DNA of 64,000 bases from assembly GCA_016195385.1 (NCBI GenBank), contig JACPZS010000250.1, forward strand, positions 1 through 64,000, given 5' to 3'. Source of the stretch: Verrucomicrobiota bacterium. GTDB taxonomy: Bacteria; Verrucomicrobiota; Verrucomicrobiia; Limisphaerales; JACPZS01. A model generated the notes under the pieces. That model was not told the DNA's origin, made no database searches, and saw only the letters and a program-made list of their open reading frames with translations. The translations under genes and the position numbers were made by a program. Below are positions 30,101 to 35,932 of this stretch, one piece after another. Numbering within the stretch: position 1 is the first letter of the stretch; the number at the start of each line of letters is the position of its first letter.

Positions 30101-30940
30101 CGATCGAGCGCGCTCGTGCCGTTGCAGGCGCATGGATCCAGGCCGCCCCTTTTTCTCGTGCATGGCGTGGGCGGCAACGTGTTGAATTTTCGCCAGCTCG
30201 CGAAATACCTGGGCGAGGGCCAGCCATTCTATGGCTTGCAATCACTGGGTTTGGACGGACAGCAGGCGCCGCTCACGGAAATTGAGGAAATGGCTCAGGC
30301 GTATCTGCGCGAATTGCGCGTGGTGCAGCCCCACGGACCGTATCGGCTGGGCGGGATGTCCTTCGGCGGCATGGTCGCCTGGGAGATGGCGCGCAAGTTC
30401 GTGAGCGAAGGGGAAAAAGTCGAGTTGCTCGCGCTGCTGGATGTAGATCCGTGGGGGGCGGAAGAACGGCTGGGCAAGTTTGAGTTGATCCGACTGAGTG
30501 TTCTCGCACAGATCAGCAGTGTGACGAATAATCTGCGCCATTTCGCTGGACTGCCGTTCGGGCAAAAGCTGGATTATTTGCGCGCCAAGAAGAAGACCTT
30601 CGTCCGGCGGGTGCGCAGCCGTTCCTGGCAGCGCCATTACATGAAGGAATTGCGCAGCGGCCGCGCGCTGCCGCCTTCCTTGAACAACGTGAAGGAAGCC
30701 AACTTCTTCGCCGAAAAAAATTACCGGCCGCAGCCCTACAGCGGACACATCACGGTGTTTGTCGCCACTGACCGATTTGTTGGCACGACGTTGGACACGC
30801 GCGTCGGGTGGCAGGGCCTCGCCCTGGGCGGCGTGACGATGCGTGAAGTGCCGGGCGATCACTTGAGCATCGTGGAAGAACCCCACGTTCAAGTGCTGGC
30901 GGCCAAACTCAAGCAGTGCCTCGATTACCCGCCGGGCTGA
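24197..30940 (+). CDS. Nonribosomal peptide synthetase 2, C-A-T-TE-A-T-TE
   Basis: A 2247-residue protein. Order: C about 45-470 (HHIASDG 176-182); A1 500-985 (YTSGSTGVPKG, NSYGLAEATID, NNGKLDRKALP); T1 with Ser1051 in GGHS; TE1 about 1100-1365 with GMSFGG (Ser1181), Asp1208 and His1348; A2 about 1375-1860 (YTSGSTGQPKG, YGPSETHV); T2 with Ser1925; TE2 with GMSFGG (Ser2055), Asp2082 and His2222. Only about 25 residues separate TE1 from A2, so no C domain feeds the last module. Hand-read codes are D-V-G-E-L-A-S-I-D-K (ornithine-like) and D-V-Q-F-V-A-H-V-V-K (proline-like). Both TEs have alike lids rich in Lys/Arg. All catalytic residues look intact. Confidence 0.96.
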   Translation: MSDLAKRLRTLSPEKRALLQQRLLEKRVESPMKAIPRRETAGPCPVSFGQELMWLLDKLTPGISAYNVPRVLRIKGDLNIEALRKSLDTMLARHAVLRTNYVSADGIPMQVVNEGATVNFRIVDLSAMPPEPREAEAQRISIEESDKSFDLERELMMRTTLLRLAADEHILILVTHHIASDGESRGIFFRELAILYGAFSEGKVPTLPDPPIQYADFAVWQRESFKGEALQRQLQYWLKQLSGAPPVLELPSDRPRPAVQTYSGARMGAMYPKSVALALRGLSQQEGATQFMLLLTAFNVLLHRYTGQDDIVVGTPVAGRSWTEVENLIGYFSNSLVLRTKFAGNPTFRQLLKQVREMTLGAFSNQELPFEKLVEELQPERDLSRSPIYQIMFSVGQARGEETSLRGLQLTPLNPDRGTAKFDLSFGFRELPEGLSAGCEYATDLFDAATFKRFFAHLGVLLEAIAANPDLPVDELPLLTETERHQLLAEWNDTHAAYPRQICVHELVEKQAARVPENVALVFEGRSLTYRELNGRANQLARLLQARGVRPDVQVAILVERSLEMIIAVLGILKAGAAFAPLDPAMPKDRLSLILAEAKAPVVLTLQALTDRLPETSAEVFCLDHDGGVLAAQSDQNPGLSQVPDSLAYVIYTSGSTGVPKGVMVSHANLVNAYFAWEQAYQLPEVATAHLQMANYAFDVFSGDFVRTLCSGAKLVLCPLETLLNAQALYELMRREKVDCAEFVPAVLRNLIQYLTETKQSLDFMRLLIAGSDVWYVDEYKNIQRFGGPKTRLINSYGLAEATIDSTYFEGDVAQLPGAGLVPIGRPFPNSQIYILDERRQLVPVGVTGELCISGPGLARGYLNRPDLTAEKFIPHPFSVDPGARLYRTGDVARYRPDGTIEFLGRSDHQVKIRGFRIELGEIEAVLNQHPQVRQVVVIVREDTPGDKRLTAYLVTGQPAPALADLRAHAKQHLPDYMVPAAFVFLDKLPLTNNGKLDRKALPAPDASHSGGDFLAPRSALELELKNIWEEILGVKPIGIADNFFEIGGHSLLAVKLFIKVEQVTGKKMPLATLFQAPTIEQFAEILHRENWTPTWNALVAIQPSGSKTPLFLVHGVGGNILNYQALAKRLAPDQPVYALQSVGMDGKQSPLKSVEEMATEYIKEIRGLQPQGPYYLGGMSFGGMVIWEMAQQLAAQGEQIGLLAMLDVAPWGIRERLSHAELFRLRAVFFFDRVRYNLIAFLSVPWREKIIFLQKKKKTMKRRLKSRQWQREYVQMLRDGHNLPPGIQNVKEANFLAAENYEPQPFDVKVTVFRGIDKMIKLGIDPRIAWRHLARGGVELHEVPGDHLTLLEEPNVQVLVKKLRTCLAAPVIGPTCVHQFFEEQARRTPDATAVINGETTLSYHELNERADQLAAHLRALGIGPDTRVGLCAERSIEMIVAVLGILKAGGAYVPMDFAYPKDRLRFMLEDSRAPVLLTQRKLVLELPATSAKVVFLDEPLPTLPPAAPATNAQPTSASLAYVIYTSGSTGQPKGVAMPHRSLVNLIEWQRKESQLPPCAKTLQFASLSFDVSFQEMFSTWAAAGTLVLITEEMRHHPGVLLGFMQKEEVARLFLPFVALQHIAQAVEDTGIVPATLREVVTAGEQLQISPAIQNLFQRIPEATLYNHYGPSETHVVTSYRLEGPPHQWMSLPPIGRPIPRVKIIILDPDLKPVKDGEPGELHVGGVALAQGYLDRPELTREAFIQDPHSSDPSARWYKTGDLARWLPDGNLEFLGRKDNQVKLRGFRIELGEIETVLGQHPKVRAAAVSIHEPVPGDKRLVAYVVGQPSDKPGVNELRAFLGERLADYMIPTAFVPLEALPLTPSGKVDRRSLPAPDQTRPALEKEFVAPRDKLEQDLKAIWEQVLGVKPVGIRDNFFELGGHSLLAARLFTLMEKATNRKLPLAILFQAPTIETCAELLRRENWLPRSSALVPLQAHGSRPPLFLVHGVGGNVLNFRQLAKYLGEGQPFYGLQSLGLDGQQAPLTEIEEMAQAYLRELRVVQPHGPYRLGGMSFGGMVAWEMARKFVSEGEKVELLALLDVDPWGAEERLGKFELIRLSVLAQISSVTNNLRHFAGLPFGQKLDYLRAKKKTFVRRVRSRSWQRHYMKELRSGRALPPSLNNVKEANFFAEKNYRPQPYSGHITVFVATDRFVGTTLDTRVGWQGLALGGVTMREVPGDHLSIVEEPHVQVLAAKLKQCLDYPPG

Positions 30941-31019
30941 TTCTCGCCGCCGGTTTTTTTCCGCCGGCCCACTCGTGAACCGCAAAAATGTTTCGCATTC
31001 ATTTTGCCGGGCGTCATAA

Positions 31020-32189
31020 ATGCCGGCCATGAATTCGACGTTGACCAGTTTTTCATTCCCCACACCCACTCTTTTTGGCGTCCGCGCGTTGCAGGAATTG
31101 CAAGGTCGCCTCGTGAAACTCGGCGTGCGCCGCCCGCTCGTCGTGACCGATGGCGGCCTGGCCCGCACGGAGGCGTTCAGCGCGCTCACGATGACGCTCG
31201 GCGAAGGCGGACGAGATCGCGATTGGTTCCTCTACGCGGGCGTGCATCCCAATCCCATCGAGAGCGACGTCGTCGAACCGGCGGCGTTGTTCCGCGAGAA
31301 AAACTGCGACGGCGTGATCGCGATCGGCGGCGGCAGTCCGCTCGACGCGGGCAAAGCGGCGCGTCTGCTGGTGAAACGCCCCGGCTTCAACCTCACTAAA
31401 TTCTATGACGAAAGCGACTGGTCCGGCCTCGCGCCATTTGTGGCCATCCCCACGACGGCCGGCACGGGCAGCGAAGTCGGCCGCAGTTCCGTCATCACCC
31501 TCGATGCCACGAAACGCAAGGCCGTACTCTTCCATCCCGAGTTGCTCGCGAAACTGGTGATTCTCGATCCCGAACTCACGCGTGGCCTCCCGCCCAAGCT
31601 TACCGCCGCGACGGGCGCGGACGCGCTCACGCATTGCATCGAGAGCTTCACGTGCCCGCAATTTCATCCCATGTGCGACGGCATCGCGCTTGAAGGTGTC
31701 CGGCTGATCATGGAAGCGCTCCCGCGTGCCGTTCGCGACGGCAACGACCTCGACGCGCGCGGCAAAATGCTCGTGGCCGCCGCGATGGGCGCGGTCGCGT
31801 TTCAAAAGGATCTTGGCGTCGTGCATTCGCTGGCGCATCCGCTCTCCACGATTTGCGGGATGCACCACGGCCTGGCCAACGCGCTTTGTCTCGTGGCGGG
31901 TATGAAGTTTTGCGCCACGCGCAAACCGGGACTCTATCGCCGCGTCGGCATCGCGTGCGGCCTCGAAGTAATGAAATGCTCCGATGCTGAAGCCGATGCG
32001 CGCACGATAGCGTGCGTCGCGGAATTTCTGGCCGCTCTCGGTCTGAACGCGCGGCTGCGCGAGCACGGCGTCAAAGCTGAACAACTCGCGGCTCTCGTCG
32101 TGCAAGCGGTGGACGATCCTTGTCACAAGACCAATGCCGTGCTGGTGACGGCAGCGGATTTTCGCCGGCTCTACGAAGAAGTTCTCTGA
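31020..32189 (+). CDS. Iron-containing alcohol dehydrogenase
   Basis: The 389-residue protein has the group III dehydrogenase layout: FSFPTPTLFGVRAL start, IAIGGGSPLDAGKAARL for NAD(P), IPTTAGTGSEVGRSSVI, then metal ligands in GADALTHCIESF, VHSLAHPLSTI and HHGLANAL. It oxidises or reduces an unknown alcohol/aldehyde pair. It begins 79 bases after synthetase 2 and runs the same way, so it might be cotranscribed, but nothing ties it to the peptide. ATG 31020 or 31029 are both possible. Confidence 0.92.
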   Translation: MPAMNSTLTSFSFPTPTLFGVRALQELQGRLVKLGVRRPLVVTDGGLARTEAFSALTMTLGEGGRDRDWFLYAGVHPNPIESDVVEPAALFREKNCDGVIAIGGGSPLDAGKAARLLVKRPGFNLTKFYDESDWSGLAPFVAIPTTAGTGSEVGRSSVITLDATKRKAVLFHPELLAKLVILDPELTRGLPPKLTAATGADALTHCIESFTCPQFHPMCDGIALEGVRLIMEALPRAVRDGNDLDARGKMLVAAAMGAVAFQKDLGVVHSLAHPLSTICGMHHGLANALCLVAGMKFCATRKPGLYRRVGIACGLEVMKCSDAEADARTIACVAEFLAALGLNARLREHGVKAEQLAALVVQAVDDPCHKTNAVLVTAADFRRLYEEVL

Positions 32190-32713
32190 CTCGGCTCCGA
32201 GGCCGCGGCACGAATCCGCCTTCGTTGAAGCTGCCACCAAACTAGCGCGAGCAAAATGAAAACGGACAGGCCGAACCAACGCATCCCGCCTTTCGCGAAG
32301 ACCACCGCGGCGTTGAACCACATGAAGGCGAAGAACGCATGGATTGTTCGTCCGACCACAGCCGGACGGCGGCGGTAATTTTCACACGCCAGCCAAGACC
32401 AGGCAACTTCACCCAGCCACGCGGCTGAAAAAAAGTAGTTGAAGTAAATGCCGCCGCCCCAGTTCAGCCCGGAACTCTCGGTGGTTTGTCGCGCCGTCGC
32501 TACGTAGGCCGCAAAGTGACTCCAATGGTGATAAAACTGAAACGCGCTTGCGACGTGCAACAGGTAAACCGACAGACCGAAACTCCAGAGCCAGCGCGCG
32601 CGCCGCTCCAGCGCGGTTTCTCCGCGCGCCATCAATTGAGTAATCGACGCGCTCGCGTAGAGCACGAAAGCGATCCAAGCAGTGGCACGAGTCAGTGATT
32701 CACCATCAATCAT
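32171..32713 (-). CDS. Multi-pass membrane protein of unknown function
   Basis: A 180-residue protein with about five hydrophobic segments (ATAWIAFVLYASASITQL, WSFGLSVYLLHVASAFQF, AFFAFMWFNAAVVFA, FGLSVFILLALVWWQL). His and Trp residues cluster near the helix ends, but no known family is evident. Its stop overlaps the end of the convergent alcohol dehydrogenase gene by 19 bases, so the two must terminate inside each other. Confidence 0.7.
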   Translation of the reverse strand: MIDGESLTRATAWIAFVLYASASITQLMARGETALERRARWLWSFGLSVYLLHVASAFQFYHHWSHFAAYVATARQTTESSGLNWGGGIYFNYFFSAAWLGEVAWSWLACENYRRRPAVVGRTIHAFFAFMWFNAAVVFAKGGMRWFGLSVFILLALVWWQLQRRRIRAAASEPSQRTSS

Positions 32714-32863
32714 GTGGTGCGTTCAGCGTGCGAGTGGAGCCATGCTGCGCGCAAGCGTCTTTCACAAAAGCGGATCGCGAGTTTGTCATTCTTGTTCGAC
32801 TCAAAACTTGGTGAGCCAGCATTTCGGCTTGCACATCGTCGAAGCCGCCGGTTCGCTGGGGTG

Positions 32864-33193
32864 ATGAAAGCCGGGCAAAAATTTTCACTCGTCCTGGTCA
32901 CTGCTCCGAATCTGGCCAGTGCGCGCAAGCTGGCCGGAATTGTTTTGCGCGCGCGCGCCGCGGCCTGTGTCAACCTGGTGCCCAGGCTCGAATCCCATTT
33001 CTGGTGGCAGGGGAAATTGACTAAGAGCAAGGAGGTGCTGCTGCTCTGTAAAACCACCCGCGCCCGCCTCGCCGAACTGGAAAAACTCGTCGTGGCAAAT
33101 CATCCCTACGACACGCCGGAATTCGTGGCGCTGAATCTGGCGCAAAGCAACGCGCGCTACTTGCAGTGGCTCACGGAAAGCGTCCGCGGATGA
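32864..33193 (+). CDS. cutA: Divalent cation tolerance protein CutA
   Basis: A 109-residue protein of the usual CutA1 length. FSLVLVTAPNLASARKLA, RAAACVNLVPRLESHFWWQGK, EVLLLCKTTRARLAEL and HPYDTPEFVAL are the conserved blocks of this trimeric, PII-like fold. Its role in metal tolerance is historical and its real function is unsettled. ATG 32864 is chosen, with GTG 32861 just before it. Confidence 0.92.
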   Translation: MKAGQKFSLVLVTAPNLASARKLAGIVLRARAAACVNLVPRLESHFWWQGKLTKSKEVLLLCKTTRARLAELEKLVVANHPYDTPEFVALNLAQSNARYLQWLTESVRG

Positions 33194-33309
33194 GAACGCC
33201 CATTTCTACCCACAACTTGCCGGAAAGTTTGCCGGATTAAAGGTGCGGGCGAGTCAACCAACTACTTCCCGCATCGACAGGCACGAAACCAACCACTAAA
33301 ATCCTCCGC

Positions 33310-34215
33310 ATGAAAACATTCCTTTGCGCTCCGACTCTTGTTGCCACACTGTTGCTCACCGCCGTTTCCACCTTCGCCGCCGACTCGTCCATCATCGCGC
33401 CCGGTGCGAAGCTGGAGAAACTCGGCGGCGGCTACGAATTCACCGAAGGCCCGGCGGTGGACCGTGAGGGCAACGTGTTCTTCACCGACCAGCCGAACGA
33501 CCGCATAGTGAAGTGGAGCGCGGCGGATGGGAAATTCTCCGACTGGCTCAAGCCGGCGGGCCGCGCGAACGGCACTTATTTCGACAAGGCCGGCAATCTC
33601 CTCGCCTGCGCCGACGAGAAGAACGAGCTGTGGTCCATCGCGCCGGACAAAAAGGTGACGGTGCTGGTGACAAACTTCGACGGCAAGCTGCTCAATGGCC
33701 CGAACGATTTGTGGATTCGTCCCGACGGCGGCCTCTACTTCACCGACCCGCTCTACAAACGGAATTACTGGAAGCGCGATCCCGCGCGGCAACAAGACGG
33801 CGAACACGTCTATTACCTGACGCCCGACCGCAAGACCGTCACCCGCGTCGCGACCGACCTGAAGCAGCCCAACGGCATCATCGGCACTCCGGACGGCAAG
33901 ACGCTTTACGTCGCCGACATCGGCGCGGGCAAGACTTACGCCTACGACATCAAGCCCGGCGGCGCGCTCGCGAACAAACGGCTCTTCTGCAATCTCGGCT
34001 CCGACGGCATGACCATCGACGCCGAGGGCAACGTCTATCTCACCGGCCGCGGTGTGACCGTGTTCGACCAGACCGGGAAGCAGATCGAAAACACCACCGT
34101 GGCGGAGCCGTGGACTGCGAACATCGCCTTCGGCGGCAAAGACCGCGACCTGCTCTTCATCACCGCGAGCAAGAATGTTTACGGACTGAAGATGCGGGTG
34201 AAGGGGGCGAGGTAG
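33310..34215 (+). CDS. Secreted SMP-30/gluconolactonase family protein
   Basis: A 301-residue exported beta-propeller with signal peptide 1-24 (LLLTAVSTFAA). FTEGPAVDREGNVFFTDQPN, GPNDLWIRPDGGLYFTDP, QPNGIIGTPDGKTLYVAD and GSDGMTIDAEGNVYLTG carry the metal-binding and repeat positions of the family. It likely hydrolyses a sugar lactone in the periplasm. Stand-alone gene. Confidence 0.92.
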   Translation: MKTFLCAPTLVATLLLTAVSTFAADSSIIAPGAKLEKLGGGYEFTEGPAVDREGNVFFTDQPNDRIVKWSAADGKFSDWLKPAGRANGTYFDKAGNLLACADEKNELWSIAPDKKVTVLVTNFDGKLLNGPNDLWIRPDGGLYFTDPLYKRNYWKRDPARQQDGEHVYYLTPDRKTVTRVATDLKQPNGIIGTPDGKTLYVADIGAGKTYAYDIKPGGALANKRLFCNLGSDGMTIDAEGNVYLTGRGVTVFDQTGKQIENTTVAEPWTANIAFGGKDRDLLFITASKNVYGLKMRVKGAR

Positions 34216-34250
34216 CCAAAGTGCAGCGGTTTCATCCCGCGGGATCCGCA

Positions 34251-35288
34251 CTATTTGGCTGACTCGGCCGCTTTGTTGTTCAGGATATCGTGAACCAGTT
34301 CGATCGCCACTTCGGGGAAGGACTGTTCAACAAAATGCTGTGCTCGATTAATCGTTGGCCAGCAAGTGTCACCTTTGTCTCCTTGAATTAACGCCATCCA
34401 ATGCGTCGGATAGTATCTGACGAGCATGCCGAGAATGTACGAAACCATGTAGGTGATGCTCAGTTGCGAGTAACATGAGTCGGATGGAAACGGCTGCGCC
34501 ATGTGCAGGGTCGGAATGGAGCCAAAGGTTTTGTGAACGTACGAATGCACGAACAACGGCGTGCGTTTCTGAAAAGTCTTCGAGTCCGCCGAGAGTTCCA
34601 CGCATCCGGCGGTTGGCGTAACCGTGAAACCTTGTTGTTCATAGAACGGCTTCAATGGCGTGAACTGCTCACTTCTGACCTTTGCGTTGAAACCCGCATC
34701 CTCGGAATAAGTCATCTCATTAACGGCAGCGTATAAGGGAACGCGGGTCGGAGAACTGTAGTCTGCATGAAGGTCTGGAATTCTTGCCAACAGGTCTCCC
34801 AACGAAACCTCATCGCCTTTTTCGGGCACATCGTAACATATCCGCCAATCCACCTTTGACGACCTGACGTGTATGCTCGTTCTGTTCTCGGTCTGAGTCA
34901 CGAAATCGTGGAAGAGTCCCGCCGTCGTCCGAACCCGCAACTCCAACAAACAGCGTAATGAATTTGCCGTCTCTCCCGACATGACCTGACCCCAATTCGC
35001 GGTTTCTAAGCCGTGGCTGCCGGTGAGAGTTTCCTCCCCTCCGCTTCGCCGCAGAAGGAGCAATACGGCTCGGCTGAGACAAGCCACGCCGTAGAATGTA
35101 AGGAGCGGTCGTACTGAGTACTGCGACTGAAAGGCACCTCTGAAATACTCCCGAGCTTGCTTGGCTGCTGAGTTGATCTCTTTTGCGCGACGCGCATTCA
35201 ACTCGTTCGCGTGGATGCGTTCAAACCATTGCGCTGTTACGTCGCGGCTCTCCAATGAGAGCAACTGTTGCCAAACTTCGTCGTTCAT
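34251..35288 (-). CDS. YaaC-like protein
   Basis: A 345-residue soluble protein. ANELNARRAKEINSAAKQAREYFRGA, LTFYGVACLSRAVLLLLRR and GSHGLETANW near the N-terminus are typical of the YaaC family known from Bacillus and others, of unknown function. Its base composition seems lower in GC than the neighbouring genes, and it sits beside a toxin-antitoxin pair and an aspS fragment, so it may belong to an acquired segment. Confidence 0.78.
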   Translation of the reverse strand: MNDEVWQQLLSLESRDVTAQWFERIHANELNARRAKEINSAAKQAREYFRGAFQSQYSVRPLLTFYGVACLSRAVLLLLRRSGGEETLTGSHGLETANWGQVMSGETANSLRCLLELRVRTTAGLFHDFVTQTENRTSIHVRSSKVDWRICYDVPEKGDEVSLGDLLARIPDLHADYSSPTRVPLYAAVNEMTYSEDAGFNAKVRSEQFTPLKPFYEQQGFTVTPTAGCVELSADSKTFQKRTPLFVHSYVHKTFGSIPTLHMAQPFPSDSCYSQLSITYMVSYILGMLVRYYPTHWMALIQGDKGDTCWPTINRAQHFVEQSFPEVAIELVHDILNNKAAESAK

Positions 35289-35328
35289 CTGTACTCACCT
35301 TCTGGCTCACGGGACCGAGTGAACTAGA

Positions 35329-35451
35329 TCACTCCTGCTTCTTCACCTTCACCTCGATGTAAAGGCCGCGAAGCTGGCGGGCGCTGACCTGGCTGGGGCT
35401 GTCGGTCGTCAAGCAGACCCCTTCGCTGTCTTCGGAAAGGCAATCACGTCA
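35329..35451 (-). pseudogene. Remnant of an aspS 3' end
   Basis: On the minus strand the last 40 or so codons of aspS can be read again: VIAFPKTAKG, then after a one-base slip VCLTTDSPSQVSARQLRGL and YIEVKVKKQE before TGA (35331-35329). The intact aspS at 35933-37732 ends FPKTAKGTCMMTDSPSQV... YIEVKVKKPE. The copy is frameshifted and clearly diverged, so it is either an old duplicate or was brought from a related genome. It lies on the far side of the toxin-antitoxin pair. Confidence 0.88.
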
Positions 35452-35456
35452 CTCTG

Positions 35457-35657
35457 CTATTTGATGCCCAGCCGCTTCTTGGCTTCCTCCCAAGGAATGG
35501 AAGGTGTGTTTTTCTCTGCGGCAATGGCCTCGTCCAATTGGCGAAGGTCTTCCAGTTCTTCCAACTCCTCCCGGATAGCCTCAAATTCCTCGTACGGCAG
35601 GACGACGAACTCGCGCTTGCCGTTCTTGCTTAAAATCTCAGGGTGAATTTCTAACAT
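35457..35657 (-). CDS. Phd/YefM-like antitoxin
   Basis: A 66-residue acidic protein, MLEIHPEILSKNGKREFVVL, followed by PYEEFEAIREELEELEDL and an IPWEEAKKRLGI tail. This is the usual form of small antitoxins paired with RelE/ParE toxins. ATG 35657 lies eight bases after the toxin stop; TTG 35663 is possible. The order toxin-first is less common but frequent in this subgroup. The acidic C-terminus would cover the toxin. Confidence 0.82.
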   Translation of the reverse strand: MLEIHPEILSKNGKREFVVLPYEEFEAIREELEELEDLRQLDEAIAAEKNTPSIPWEEAKKRLGIK

Positions 35658-35665
35658 AAACAAAC

Positions 35666-35914
35666 TTATCGATAAACTTCTCGCCGATGCCGGACACGAT
35701 AGATGACGACACGACTTCCTTCCACCTCAAACAAAACCCGGTAATCACCGGAGCGGAGACGAAACCTTGGGATGAAGTTCCGCAGCCGCTTGACGTCGCC
35801 GTGCAAATCATTGCGGAGTTCATCGATTCGCGCGCTGACCCGCTGTCTCTCGTCTGATGAAAGTCCTTCGAGGTCTTTCATCGCCCGGTTCTTGATTTCA
35901 AGTTCGTAAATCAT
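35666..35914 (-). CDS. RelE/ParE-family toxin
   Basis: An 82-residue basic protein: MIYELEIKNRAMKDLEGLSS, VKRLRNFIPRFRLRSGDYRV and VIYRVRHRREVYR. The RSGDYRVLFEV strand and the basic RHRREVYR end are the standard RelE/ParE mRNA-interferase landmarks. It is coded immediately before the antitoxin and only 18 bases after the aspS stop, on the same strand. Probably functional, because all key basic residues are kept. Confidence 0.88.
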   Translation of the reverse strand: MIYELEIKNRAMKDLEGLSSDERQRVSARIDELRNDLHGDVKRLRNFIPRFRLRSGDYRVLFEVEGSRVVIYRVRHRREVYR

Positions 35915-35932
35915 TTTGGCCGGGCCAGAGGT

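Noticed and set aside
30944-30970. GC-rich hairpin with a T-rich loop after synthetase 2
   Set aside because: Only a five-base stem (GCCGG/CCGGC) and the T-run is in the loop rather than behind it, so I do not call a terminator.
31020-32189. Alcohol dehydrogenase as part of the peptide cluster
   Set aside because: It follows closely in the same direction, but there is no coupling and the family is widespread in general metabolism, so I leave it outside the cluster.
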